From Furfurilactobacillus entadae (GTDB taxonomy: Bacteria; Bacillota; Bacilli; Lactobacillales; Lactobacillaceae), in assembly GCF_045862745.1 (NCBI RefSeq), contig NZ_BQXN01000010.1, positions 6,500 through 70,499 on the forward strand: DNA of 64,000 bases. Reading direction: 5' to 3'. The translations under genes and the position numbers were made by a program. How positions within the stretch are numbered: the stretch's first letter is position 1; the number at the start of each line of letters is the position of its first letter. Shown one piece after another: positions 15,564 through 24,642 of the stretch. The notes under the pieces were generated by a model. It saw nothing but the letters and a program-made list of their open reading frames with translations. It did not search any database and was not told the origin of the DNA.

Positions 15564-17729
15564 ATGGATTACACAACACCAGAGTTATATGTGAACCGGG
15601 AACTAAGCTGGGTGGATTTTGATGATCGTGTCCTGGAAGAAGCACGGGATAAGACCAACCCGTTGTTGGAACGGGCCCGGTTTTTAGGAATCACCCAGAG
15701 CAACCTTGATGAGTTTTTCATGGTGCGGGTTGCGTCCTTACGGAAAATGGAAGATGTAAACTACGTGAAACCGGACGCGTCGGGGATGACGGCCTCAGAT
15801 CAACTCACGGCGATCAGTGTTAAGGTTCACCAATTGGTTGAAAAACAGTACAGCACGCTCAACCGTTCATTGTTGCCACAGCTAGAGGCGATTGGTGTGC
15901 ACGTTCGTTTGTTCGATGAGTTGACGCCCACACAGGTGAGTTACTTAACGCAGTACTTCAGGGAGGTCCTTTACCCCGTTTTGACACCGATGGCAGTGGA
16001 CATTTCCCGACCGTTTCCCTTCATTAGCAATAATACGTTGAACATTGCCTTTCGATTGGTCAAGAATACGAAGGACGAAGCCAGCGGTAAAAAGGAGCAC
16101 CGGTTTGCCACCATGCAAGTTCCGGGAACATTTAACCGGGTGGTGGCCGTTCCTGGGACCAATGAATTCGTTCTCCTTGAAGAAATTTTAAAGCACTTTG
16201 CGGGCGAGCTGTTTACCGGGTTTAAAGTCAAGGAAGCCCACACGTACCGGGTTATTCGCGACATGGATCTGGATGTTACCGAAGAGGACGCCAGTGACTT
16301 GCTCAAGGAAGTTGAACACGAATTGGCACTGCGCGACCACACGCAGGTGATGCGGTTAGAGATTGACGCCAGCATGTCAAAGCAGTTGCGGAAACAGTTG
16401 ATTAAGGATCTGGAAGCCCGGGAGGCGGATGTTTATGACATCAAGGGGCCAATTGATTTACGGTTCTTGAGTAAACTGGTTAAGCAGGTCAAGGGACACA
16501 CAGACCTGTTATACCCGGCGTTTAAGGGTGCGATTCAACCAGCACTGCGGCAAAAGGACATGTTTGCGGCAATTAAGAAACAGGATTTGTTTGTGCACCA
16601 CCCTTATGATAGTTTCGAACCGGTTGTGCGGTTTGTGCGGCAAGCGGCGTCGGACCCGGACACACTCGCCATCAAAATGACGTTATACCGGGTCTCGTCA
16701 CAATCACCCATCATTAAGTATTTGGCCCAGGCGGCGCGAAATGGGAAACAGGTGACGGTCCTTGTTGAATTAAAGGCGCGGTTTGATGAAGAAAACAACG
16801 TGAAGTGGGCCCAACAACTGGAACATGAAGGGTGTCACGTTATTTACGGCCTTGTTGGGTTAAAGACCCATTGCAAACTGTTACTAGTCGTCCGCCAAGA
16901 AGCGGATGGCATTAAGCGCTACATGCACATGGCAACCGGGAATTATAATGATGTCACGGCTAAGCTCTACACGGATATGGGCATCTTTACCGCCGATCCA
17001 TTGATGGGCGTGGACGCGTCCAACGTGTTTAACATGTTATCGGGGTTCAGCGAACCAGATCATTTTGAACGGGTCGCCATTGCACCAACCACGTTACGGG
17101 ACTTTTTATATGATCGAATCAATGATGAAATTGATAACGCAAAGGCGGGCCGGCCAGCGCACATTCGGATGAAGATGAACTCTCTGTCTGACCGGGGGAT
17201 GATCCAAAAGTTGTACGCAGCGTCAGCAGCCGGCGTTAAAATCGATCTGATCGTTCGGGGCATTGTGTGCTTGAAGGTTAGAATCCCAGGTGTTTCCGAC
17301 AACATCACCGTTCATTCACTGGTTGGCCGGTTACTTGAACACAGCCGGATTTACGATTTTTATGCGAATGGTGAGCACCGGATCTACCTGTCATCAGCCG
17401 ATTTAATGACGCGAAACATCAGTCGGCGGGTGGAACTACTTTTCCCTGTTTTGCAGGACGACATTAAGGCCAAAGTGAGCGGAATTTACAACCAAATGTG
17501 GCACGATACGGTGAAAACGCGGGTGCTTCATGAGGATGGCACATGGACAAAGGTGGATCGGCGCGGATTGGCGCTACTTGATGTGCAGGAACACTTGATT
17601 GAGGCGGCCAAAGAGCAGGTTCAACAGGATGCTGACCGTGAAACAGCAAAGCCACAGACGCCGTTTACACCACTGATGCGGCCAACGGACGACACGTTGA
17701 CTGGTGATCACCACAATAACGAGGAATAA
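15564..17729 (+). CDS. ppk: Polyphosphate kinase 1
   Basis: 721 aa, full length. PPK1 polymerises the terminal phosphate of ATP into polyphosphate. The four-domain order is visible: N domain (about 5-110, with YVNRELSW), head domain (about 110-320), and two phospholipase-D-like C domains. The autophosphorylated His436 lies in LKTHCK and the second catalytic His593 in LEHSRIY; both match the E. coli enzyme's His435/His592. The ATG follows AAAGGGAG. It starts 12 nt after the previous stop and ends 23 nt before the next gene. The C-terminal tail after about residue 690 is polar and variable. Confidence 0.97.
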   Translation: MDYTTPELYVNRELSWVDFDDRVLEEARDKTNPLLERARFLGITQSNLDEFFMVRVASLRKMEDVNYVKPDASGMTASDQLTAISVKVHQLVEKQYSTLNRSLLPQLEAIGVHVRLFDELTPTQVSYLTQYFREVLYPVLTPMAVDISRPFPFISNNTLNIAFRLVKNTKDEASGKKEHRFATMQVPGTFNRVVAVPGTNEFVLLEEILKHFAGELFTGFKVKEAHTYRVIRDMDLDVTEEDASDLLKEVEHELALRDHTQVMRLEIDASMSKQLRKQLIKDLEAREADVYDIKGPIDLRFLSKLVKQVKGHTDLLYPAFKGAIQPALRQKDMFAAIKKQDLFVHHPYDSFEPVVRFVRQAASDPDTLAIKMTLYRVSSQSPIIKYLAQAARNGKQVTVLVELKARFDEENNVKWAQQLEHEGCHVIYGLVGLKTHCKLLLVVRQEADGIKRYMHMATGNYNDVTAKLYTDMGIFTADPLMGVDASNVFNMLSGFSEPDHFERVAIAPTTLRDFLYDRINDEIDNAKAGRPAHIRMKMNSLSDRGMIQKLYAASAAGVKIDLIVRGIVCLKVRIPGVSDNITVHSLVGRLLEHSRIYDFYANGEHRIYLSSADLMTRNISRRVELLFPVLQDDIKAKVSGIYNQMWHDTVKTRVLHEDGTWTKVDRRGLALLDVQEHLIEAAKEQVQQDADRETAKPQTPFTPLMRPTDDTLTGDHHNNEE

Positions 17730-17752
17730 GCACAAAGGGGTGGGTAAACCAC

Positions 17753-18694
17753 ATGGAAAACTTCGCAGTTATTGATCTCGGATCAAACTCTTGTCGGATG
17801 ACAATCACGGAAATTGCCGATGATGGTCAGTTCACACGGGGGCAAATGACGAAACAGTTTGTCCGGTTATCCGAAGGGATGGCGCAAACCGGTGCATTGC
17901 AACAAGCACCAATGGATCGAACCATCGCGGCACTGAAAGACTTTTATGCCGTTTATTCGCAATTGCCGAACCTGACGCTTAAGGCGGTTGCAACGGCTGC
18001 CGTCCGGAGTGCGTCGAATCAGGCGGCATTTTTGGACCGCATCAAGGCAGAAGTGCACGGTCTGACAATTCAAGTGATTACAGGAAAAGAAGAGGCCCAC
18101 TACGATTTTCTTGGGGTCATTAATACACTACCAGTAACAAATTGCGTGTTGATCGACACGGGTGGAGCCTCTTGTGAACTGGTTCTGGTTCAAAACGGTC
18201 GGGCTCAGGAAATGGTTAGTTTACCGTTTGGCTCCGTTAATCTGTCGGAGGGCTTTTTGAAACATGGAACAACGGAACCCTTAGCGGCAGTGGATCAGTT
18301 CCGACTCACAACAACCATGCAGCGGTTGTTTAACGGCATATGGTGGCTTCATCGGGGCCAGAATCTACCCATTGTCGCACTGGGCGGATCGAACCGAACG
18401 CTTGCCAAAATCCGTCGCAAGCAAAAGCACGTGGCGGACTTTGAGGACGTTCATGGGTTTCGGATGAGTGTCACCGAGGTGGATGATGTGTACGCGACGA
18501 TCATTGAACGAAACCTTGAGGATCGCAAGGCAATTCCTGGTCTGGCAAAGGACCGTGCAGACATTATTGCGGCGGGGCTTGCCCCCATTGTGACCATCAT
18601 GCGGTACTTAGATTCCGGCCGGGTAATTTTTTCTGAAAACGGTGTCCGTGAAGGCGTCCTGTATGAACATTTAGCAGCACGAAACGTGGAATAA
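17753..18694 (+). CDS. ppx: Exopolyphosphatase / pppGpp phosphohydrolase
   Basis: 313 aa, the short Ppx/GppA form without HD domain. It removes terminal phosphates from polyphosphate or from pppGpp. Both phosphate loops are intact, VIDLGSNSCR (about 6-15) and LIDTGGASCEL (about 133-143), as is the catalytic Glu region GKEEAH (111-116). This contrasts with the degenerate protein two genes upstream. The ribosome binding site is AAAGGGGTGGG. It is the last gene of the operon and ends before a 19-bp terminator. Co-synthesis with PPK1 and PPK2 suggests tuning of the polyphosphate level. Confidence 0.9.
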   Translation: MENFAVIDLGSNSCRMTITEIADDGQFTRGQMTKQFVRLSEGMAQTGALQQAPMDRTIAALKDFYAVYSQLPNLTLKAVATAAVRSASNQAAFLDRIKAEVHGLTIQVITGKEEAHYDFLGVINTLPVTNCVLIDTGGASCELVLVQNGRAQEMVSLPFGSVNLSEGFLKHGTTEPLAAVDQFRLTTTMQRLFNGIWWLHRGQNLPIVALGGSNRTLAKIRRKQKHVADFEDVHGFRMSVTEVDDVYATIIERNLEDRKAIPGLAKDRADIIAAGLAPIVTIMRYLDSGRVIFSENGVREGVLYEHLAARNVE

Positions 18695-18705
18695 GCAACG
18701 ATGTT

Positions 18706-18748
18706 AAAACGGCACCCATGAGTAAGTTCTACTCATGGGTGCCGTTTT
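18706..18748. terminator. Strong terminator of the polyphosphate operon
   Basis: A 19-bp perfect stem: AAAACGGCACCCATGAGTA (18706-18724) with its complement at 18730-18748, loop of 5 nt. It lies between converging genes and can act both ways. Confidence 0.95.
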
Positions 18749-18762
18749 GTGTTTATGAACGC

Positions 18763-19449
18763 TTAGTTTAACGCGGCTTCAAGTGCCTGCTTTAACGCCC
18801 GTTGTTGAACGTCAGTGCGTTGGGCAGCGGTCAGCCGGGGATTTTTCGCAACGGCGCCAAGGACCTGTTTGGCCACGGTGGCGGTGATGGCCTGTTGTTT
18901 AGCAGGATCCTTCATCACCTTGGCAAGTTGCTTTGCCTGGCTGGTGCTCAAAGTCAACCATGTTGCGGGAACGTTAAACGTGTAGTGGTGGTGCTGAACG
19001 GTGTTTTTCTCGCCAGACAACGCAAAGAGGAATTTCATCCAGTGGTTTTTGTATTCCCACCGGGTCGTCGTTTTGACGAGAGTTGCCTCCGAGGCGGTTG
19101 TTTGATGAACCGTCGTGGTGATTTTTTTCGTTGGAATCGGTTGAGGCTTTTTTTCGGATGCGTTCGTCCGGTAAAGGTACACTTTTTCCGTCCCGTTTCC
19201 AAGGGGTTGGTACAACAACATGTTAACGGGAAGCTTTCCCTTCACGCTTGAAACTAGCGTGACCGTTTGACTGGTGTTAACTTTTTTCAAACCGTAGTGG
19301 TAGTTATCGTTAGCAATCAGTAACCCCATCATGCCAAGAAAACCAATTAAGAAAAGGCCGATCAAACAGTGGCGAATCGCGCCGCTATCGAGTAAAACAA
19401 TGCTCATAAAGATCCCGAGGGTGGAAATAACAAGTAAACTGATAACCAT
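18763..19449 (-). CDS. DUF4811-type membrane protein, partner of the MFS exporter
   Basis: 228 aa from ATG 19449, which shares one base with the exporter's stop codon (TAATG) and follows GGAGGG; a start at 19485 inside the exporter gene is less likely. Two hydrophobic helices lie at about 3-20 and 28-48. The rest is a hydrophilic region rich in Thr, Lys and Gln, with a short hydrophobic LKFLFAL-like stretch, and the C-terminus is Ala/Gln-rich. I recognise the layout of the DUF4811 proteins that follow EmrB/LmrB-type exporters in lactobacilli. The function is unknown; it may help the exporter. Confidence 0.75.
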   Translation of the reverse strand: MVISLLVISTLGIFMSIVLLDSGAIRHCLIGLFLIGFLGMMGLLIANDNYHYGLKKVNTSQTVTLVSSVKGKLPVNMLLYQPLGNGTEKVYLYRTNASEKKPQPIPTKKITTTVHQTTASEATLVKTTTRWEYKNHWMKFLFALSGEKNTVQHHHYTFNVPATWLTLSTSQAKQLAKVMKDPAKQQAITATVAKQVLGAVAKNPRLTAAQRTDVQQRALKQALEAALN

Positions 19450-20918
19450 TAGTTGACCCTCCGTGAATTCCCAGATTTGATCCAAAATGCGAGAACTAAA
19501 CCAACTAATGCAAACAGAGTGGCCGTCATGAAGGCAGCGTGGTAACCGGAGAGCGTTGCGCTGATGGCATGGTCACGGTAGGCCAGTGGTGTCTTGTGCA
19601 ACACGGCTTTAGCCGGCATGTTTGATTTAGTGACGTTGGTCAAAACGGAAATTAAAATGGCGGTTCCCATTGATGAAAAGACTTGCCGGCCGGTGTTATT
19701 GACGGACGTTCCGTGACTCATCAAGTTGAGTGGCAGGGCGTTCATCCCGGTAGTGGTGACGGGCATCATGACCATGGCAATCCCGAACATCCGAATTGTG
19801 TACATCAGGGTGACAAAGACGATGGGCGTGTCTTCAGTCAAGGTCATGAAAAAGGCGGTTCCGGCCGTCAATAAGAACATCCCTGTGATGGCTAAGCGCC
19901 GGGCACCGATTCGGTCAAAAATTCGCCCGGTGATGGGACTCATGATCCCCATCATGAGGGCCCCAGGCAGTAAAATCAGTCCAGAATGAAAGGCGGATTC
20001 GCCACGAACCGTTTGAATGTAAAGTGGGAGTACCATTTCCGCCCCGATCATGGCCATGTTAACCACGGCCACTTCAATGACGGACAGGGTGTAAACGGGT
20101 GAAGTAAAGACCCGCAGTTGGAGAAGAGGATTTTCAATGGTCAGTGACCGCCAAACGAAAAGGCCCACAAAGATTGCCCCGATGATTAAGGTGATGTAAA
20201 CCTTTGGTGACGTCCATGAGCTGGAGCCGACACTACTAAAGGCGTACAGCATGCTCCCAAAACCAACTGTTGAAAGGAGAACGGACAGCCAATCTGCCTG
20301 TGCGTGACGGGTTGGGAAGAGTTTACGCATGGTGAATAAGGCAAGGATAAAAACAATTACTGGGAACGGAAGAATGACGACAAACAGTGACCGCCATGAA
20401 TAGTTTAATAACAGCCACCCAGACAGGGTTGGGCCGATGGCGGGTGCTAAACCGATAACAATTCCGGCAAGGCCCATGGCGGACCCCCGTTTTTCTGGTG
20501 GAAAAATGGTTAGCATGGTTGTTTGAAATGTTGGGGCAGTGATTCCAACGGCAACAGCTTCGATCAATCGTCCCGTTAGAAGCGTGCCGAAGTTAGGCGC
20601 AATCATACAAATGAATGTCCCGGCGAAGAAAATGGCCATCGCCGTCAGGTATAACGCCTTCGAACTAAACCGCTGGAGTAAAAAAGCGGAAATGGGAATC
20701 GTGATCCCCATGACCAGCATGAACCCGGTTGTTAACCACTGAACGGTATCGGCGTCGATGTTAAACGTCCGCATTAACGTTGGAAAGGCAGTGGTCAGGG
20801 TGGTTTGGACGATAAATGTACTAAAGGTCCCAATCAACATGGTTAAAACGAGCAGTAGCCGGTTAAACGGCCGGCCGTTCGCGTCCACCACGTGAAATTC
20901 TGTTGATGATTCAGACAC
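19449..20918 (-). CDS. MFS multidrug exporter, DHA2 family (EmrB/LmrB type)
   Basis: 489 aa with about 14 hydrophobic segments, as in the DHA2 drug:H+ antiporters. The start is GTG 20918, 7 nt after AAGGAGG. Family marks are the Asp in helix 1-2 region (DADTVQWLTTGFML), the GRLIEAVAVG motif in the first half, and the antiporter motif C region LAPAIGPTLSGWLL in helix 5. It likely exports toxic amphipaths, antibiotics or bile-type compounds. It forms a two-gene unit with the DUF4811 gene. No TetR or MarR regulator is adjacent. The upstream 216 bp hold an A/T-rich stretch with TATAAT-like sequence on the minus strand but no clear operator. Confidence 0.9.
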   Translation of the reverse strand: MSESSTEFHVVDANGRPFNRLLLVLTMLIGTFSTFIVQTTLTTAFPTLMRTFNIDADTVQWLTTGFMLVMGITIPISAFLLQRFSSKALYLTAMAIFFAGTFICMIAPNFGTLLTGRLIEAVAVGITAPTFQTTMLTIFPPEKRGSAMGLAGIVIGLAPAIGPTLSGWLLLNYSWRSLFVVILPFPVIVFILALFTMRKLFPTRHAQADWLSVLLSTVGFGSMLYAFSSVGSSSWTSPKVYITLIIGAIFVGLFVWRSLTIENPLLQLRVFTSPVYTLSVIEVAVVNMAMIGAEMVLPLYIQTVRGESAFHSGLILLPGALMMGIMSPITGRIFDRIGARRLAITGMFLLTAGTAFFMTLTEDTPIVFVTLMYTIRMFGIAMVMMPVTTTGMNALPLNLMSHGTSVNNTGRQVFSSMGTAILISVLTNVTKSNMPAKAVLHKTPLAYRDHAISATLSGYHAAFMTATLFALVGLVLAFWIKSGNSRRVN

Positions 20919-21083
20919 AAGAACGCCTCCTTAGCGTAAAAAAAGTGCGGTAATAATAATCAGAAATAAAAAATCCAATGAATAATTATACGCTTTTGAC
21001 TAATAAAATGTTAGTGGCAGTTCGTGGCTAATTTATTGATGAGTAGATAGCTTGATGGAAACCGTTTGAGAAGGTTGCACAAA

Positions 21084-21119
21084 AAAGATTGCAGGGTCCA
21101 TTAGGAGCCAGCAATCTTT
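21084..21119 (-). terminator. Terminator of the ABC exporter operon
   Basis: AAAGATTGC (21084-21092) pairs with GCAATCTTT (21111-21119). On the minus strand the stem is followed by six T residues. Confidence 0.8.
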
Positions 21120-21134
21120 ATTTAAGGTGTTTGC

Positions 21135-22763
21135 TTACGAAGCGCTAATGAGGTCGCGGCGTTGGTAGCCAAGCCACCCCACGACCATGAGGGCAACGGC
21201 AATGGCAAGCTGCCACCAAAAGGTTGGCCAATCAATGGCGACGGACGGCACGTTACCGATGTACCCAAACGGCGTTAACTTAGGGACCCAGTGGGCTAGG
21301 TTAAACAGCCGGCCGAAGTAACCAATTCCAAAGGCTAATCCCAGGTAGCCCCAAATCACAGGGGTCCAGCGAGGCCACCACCCCACAAGGATTGCGCCGA
21401 TCCCAATCATGATCAGCAGTGGGGGGATGTTTGCCAAAATGGCGTGGTAGAAGATGGTCGTGCTTAGCGGGTGGGTGAGGACGGTATTGGCAGCGATTGC
21501 CAACCCGGAGACACTGGCAATGAGGGCGGCCAAACTGGTCAAGACCCCTAAGCCAAGCAGCGTGATGTTTAACCGCCACCGTGCAATTGGCCGGGCAAAC
21601 ACCGTTTCAAGGGTGCCCCGGTGTTCATCGGTTGTTAACCGGTAAAGGATCTGTAAACCGGGGATGGCACTGACTGTCGTGAAGACAATCATGAGAACCG
21701 CAATGAAGGCTTTAAGGACGCTTGTCGTTGCGGCAGTTGCCGTTTGCGGATCTGACAAGAGTTTTGCCGTTAAGGGATTCGACTGAAGGACGTTGGCCAC
21801 GGTGTTAAACACCGATCCATACATCGCACCGAAAATGATTAACCCAATGAGCCATGCACAAATGAGATTACGCTCAAGCCGCCAAAAGAGGCCGAGGGGG
21901 CCACTTAAGAGTGCTGACGCGCGTGCAGGGCCAGGGCGACTGGCAATGATGCCGGCGTTAAGGTCGCGGTGGGCCCGTAAGCCGATGGCACCAAGAATGA
22001 GAATGATGCTGGTAATCACAATGAGCGCTGCTGGCCACCAGTTGTTAGCTCGGTAGGTGGAAAATTTCTCGACCCACCCAAACGGGGAAAGCCACGTGTA
22101 CGCGGGGTGACTAACATCGGTAACAAGGCGCATCATGTATGTGATGCCAAAGAGTCCGTATGACAAGCCAGTGGCGGCCCGACTGCTAGCGGCTAGCTGA
22201 GCACATAAGATTGCGAGAAGACCAAATAACAGTCCGTTTAAGCCTAAGCCAATGCCCAAAACAAAATTTCCGTTGGAATTGGTGCCGGTGAGGTTGGCAA
22301 ACTGCAATCCGACACTGTAGAGGAGGCCGAGGCCAAGGTTAACAACGAGCAGTTCGCTAATGGCAGCGGCAAGTGGCGCATAGGGGCCAACACCGCGGGC
22401 GGCTAGCAGTTCAGTCAGACCCCGCTCTTCATCGCCGCGGGTTAAGTTCACGGCCAGGTTGAAGTTCATGATGACGCCAAAGATGGCCATGAAAACGGTC
22501 ATTTCACCGGCAAAGACGTCGGCGGAGGTGTATGGCCCGCTGGGAAGGCAGCCGAACAGGGCCCGCATGGCAGGAGTGTTCAATGTATTGGTGATCTGAT
22601 CGATTGCCGTAGTTGAGCCATAAAGGTCGCTAAACTTCGCGGCGATGCTGGCGAAAAGGCTAACCAACACGAGCACCCAGACAAGAATTTTCCAACGATC
22701 CCGGCGTAAGTTGATCCTGAGTAGCTGGTTCGTGTGATAAAACGCGGCGTTAGGCATGGTCAC
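21135..22763 (-). CDS. ABC-2 type exporter, membrane subunit (TnrB3-like)
   Basis: 542 aa with about 12 hydrophobic helices in two similar halves, the form of the putative polyketide-antibiotic exporter permeases (COG3559). The N-terminus carries a basic cytosolic stretch (RINLRRDRWK) before helix 1, repeated as LERNLICAW at the start of the second half. Short conserved cytoplasmic loops such as GDEERGLTELLAARG and DEHRGTLETVFARP appear once in each half; these are typical coupling loops of ABC-2 permeases. It overlaps the ATPase gene by 14 bases. The pair should expel a hydrophobic compound; which one is unknown. Confidence 0.85.
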   Translation of the reverse strand: MTMPNAAFYHTNQLLRINLRRDRWKILVWVLVLVSLFASIAAKFSDLYGSTTAIDQITNTLNTPAMRALFGCLPSGPYTSADVFAGEMTVFMAIFGVIMNFNLAVNLTRGDEERGLTELLAARGVGPYAPLAAAISELLVVNLGLGLLYSVGLQFANLTGTNSNGNFVLGIGLGLNGLLFGLLAILCAQLAASSRAATGLSYGLFGITYMMRLVTDVSHPAYTWLSPFGWVEKFSTYRANNWWPAALIVITSIILILGAIGLRAHRDLNAGIIASRPGPARASALLSGPLGLFWRLERNLICAWLIGLIIFGAMYGSVFNTVANVLQSNPLTAKLLSDPQTATAATTSVLKAFIAVLMIVFTTVSAIPGLQILYRLTTDEHRGTLETVFARPIARWRLNITLLGLGVLTSLAALIASVSGLAIAANTVLTHPLSTTIFYHAILANIPPLLIMIGIGAILVGWWPRWTPVIWGYLGLAFGIGYFGRLFNLAHWVPKLTPFGYIGNVPSVAIDWPTFWWQLAIAVALMVVGWLGYQRRDLISAS

Positions 22764-23700
22764 TCACGTCCTTTCCGCTATGATCGGTCACGGGCTGTTG
22801 ATCATAATAACGGAGAAAGAGATCCTCTAACGTTGGTGGTGTACTTTGAATGGCGGTGATCTGATGAGCGGTAAGCAGTGTCATAACGGCGCCAAGGGCT
22901 TCTGAATCAACGGTAAACGTGGTGTGGTAGCCGGGGCGATCCGTCGTGGTCGTGGCCACCTGATGAACACCTTGGTGAGTAGATAAATCAGTCAGTGGCT
23001 GGGTCGTCGTCACGGCAATCTGTGTCCGGGTCAGGTGACGCATGTCGGCAAGCGTTCCGGTCTCAATGATGGTCCCGTTTCGAATGATGCCGATTCGGTC
23101 ACACATCCGTTCCACTTCAGACAAGATATGACTGGAAAGAAGCACGGCTTTTCCCTGTTGCTTCAGTTGAAGCACTGCTTCCTGAAAGAAGCGTTCGTTA
23201 AGGGGGTCGAGGCCGGAAGTGGGTTCATCAAAGATGTAAAGGTCTGCGTCCTGTGACAGGGCGGCAATCAGGGCCACCTTTTGCCGGTTCCCTTTGGAAT
23301 ATGTGCGGGCCTTTTTGGTGGGATCAAGGCCGAATTGGTGGATGAGGTCGTCCGTTTTTGGCTGATGACGTTGACCACTGAGCTTTAATAAGAGGTCAAT
23401 GATCTCGCCACCAGTTAAATTTGGCCAGAGGTAAACGTCGCCGGGAACATAGGCTAACCGTTTATGAATGGCAACGGCGTCCTTAAAGACGTCCTGATCA
23501 AAAATGGTCGCGGTGCCACCAGACGCGCGTAAAAGGCCAAGCAGGGTTCGAATGGTCGTTGACTTACCGGCCCCGTTTGGACCAATAAACCCGAAGACTT
23601 CGCCAGGATAAACGTCAAAGGTGACGTCATTGAGTGCGTGAACACGGCCGAACTGTTTTTGAAGGTGGTCGAGGTGCACCACCGGAGTATTGAGTGTCAT
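22750..23700 (-). CDS. ABC exporter ATP-binding subunit
   Basis: 316 aa. ATG 23700 follows GGAGG at 23708-23713 with a good spacing; an upstream ATG at 23733 lacks a site. Walker A is GPNGAGKST, the signature is TYSKGNRQK (a variant of LSGGQ that is common in drug-type ABC-2 ATPases), Walker B is LYIFDEPTSGLD, followed by the H-loop LLSSHILSE. The C-terminal 80 residues form the regulatory extension usual for DrrA-like ATPases. It energises the permease encoded directly downstream. Confidence 0.92.
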   Translation of the reverse strand: MTLNTPVVHLDHLQKQFGRVHALNDVTFDVYPGEVFGFIGPNGAGKSTTIRTLLGLLRASGGTATIFDQDVFKDAVAIHKRLAYVPGDVYLWPNLTGGEIIDLLLKLSGQRHQPKTDDLIHQFGLDPTKKARTYSKGNRQKVALIAALSQDADLYIFDEPTSGLDPLNERFFQEAVLQLKQQGKAVLLSSHILSEVERMCDRIGIIRNGTIIETGTLADMRHLTRTQIAVTTTQPLTDLSTHQGVHQVATTTTDRPGYHTTFTVDSEALGAVMTLLTAHQITAIQSTPPTLEDLFLRYYDQQPVTDHSGKDVSDHA

Positions 23701-23899
23701 GATGCAATCCTCCTTAGCTAAATGTGACATCAAATAAGCGATTCCGTTGGTCTTAGCCCAAGTGTACGGAGCCGCGAAAACGGTGTCAATTAAGCTGGCT
23801 TACAAAAATTAAACCAGAGGAAACGGCCGCCTCGTGGTAGGATAGAAGTAATCAAAATCAGTGCAAAAACAGACAGAATGACGGAAATGGTGGCGCATA

Positions 23900-24574
23900 A
23901 TGATGACAATTGGGTTATCAGCAGGTGAACAAGAGCAGCTAGTGAAAATTATTGATTACGCACGTGGTCAACTGGGGGCAGAACACTCGGGCCATGACTT
24001 TGAACACGTTGAACGGGTGGCAAAATTGGCCGCGCGAATTGAATCTGTGGAGCAAACTGGGCAGCCGTTTATTGTGATTGCAACGGCGTACTTGCACGAC
24101 GTTATGGATGACAAAGTGGTTGCTGACCCGAATGCTGCCCGCCAGGCCCTTCATGATCGGTTAACGACGTGGGGTGTTTCGGGAGCTCAGATTACCGCGA
24201 TGTTTGCAATTATTGATCACATGTCGTTTAGCGCGAATTTAGCGGGGCACCAGTCATTAAGTGCGGCGGGGCAAATTGTTCAGGATGCAGACCGGATGGA
24301 CGCCATTGGGGCCATTGGAATTGCCCGGACGTTGACGTATGGTGGTCACCACGATCGGGTGATCTATGATCCTGACATTGCGCCCCGAACACAGATGACC
24401 AAGGCCGATTATCGAAATGATGAAGGAACAACCATCAATCATTTTTATGAGAAACTGCTGCTGATTAAGGATCAATTAAACACGGCGACAGCGCGTCAAT
24501 TAGCTGATCACCGGCAACAAGTAATGCTTAATTTTTTGGATGAATTTAAACAGGAGTGGAACGGCGAGGCCTAA
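23900..24574 (+). CDS. HD-domain phosphohydrolase
   Basis: 224 aa, similar in length and motifs to YedJ-like HD proteins. The metal-binding HD pattern is complete: His in HDFEHVERV (about 27-35), the HD pair in AYLHDVMDD (about 60-68), and a later Asp in IVQDADRMDAIGAIG (about 130). Such proteins are cytosolic metal-dependent phosphohydrolases, probably on nucleotides. It is transcribed alone, opposite to the ABC operon, from a 199-bp gap. The start codon tandem ATGATG is preceded by a GGTGG box; the exact first Met is uncertain by one codon. Confidence 0.85.
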   Translation: MMTIGLSAGEQEQLVKIIDYARGQLGAEHSGHDFEHVERVAKLAARIESVEQTGQPFIVIATAYLHDVMDDKVVADPNAARQALHDRLTTWGVSGAQITAMFAIIDHMSFSANLAGHQSLSAAGQIVQDADRMDAIGAIGIARTLTYGGHHDRVIYDPDIAPRTQMTKADYRNDEGTTINHFYEKLLLIKDQLNTATARQLADHRQQVMLNFLDEFKQEWNGEA

Positions 24575-24591
24575 CCATGAGTGAAATAAAA

Positions 24592-24631
24592 CCGCCACAT
24601 CCGGACTGCTTTATTAGCCCGGATGTGGCGG
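24592..24631. terminator. Bidirectional terminator, HD gene/M50-like gene
   Basis: CCGCCACATCCGG (24592-24604) pairs perfectly with CCGGATGTGGCGG (24619-24631), between converging genes. Confidence 0.9.
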
Positions 24632-24642
24632 CTTTTGGATTG

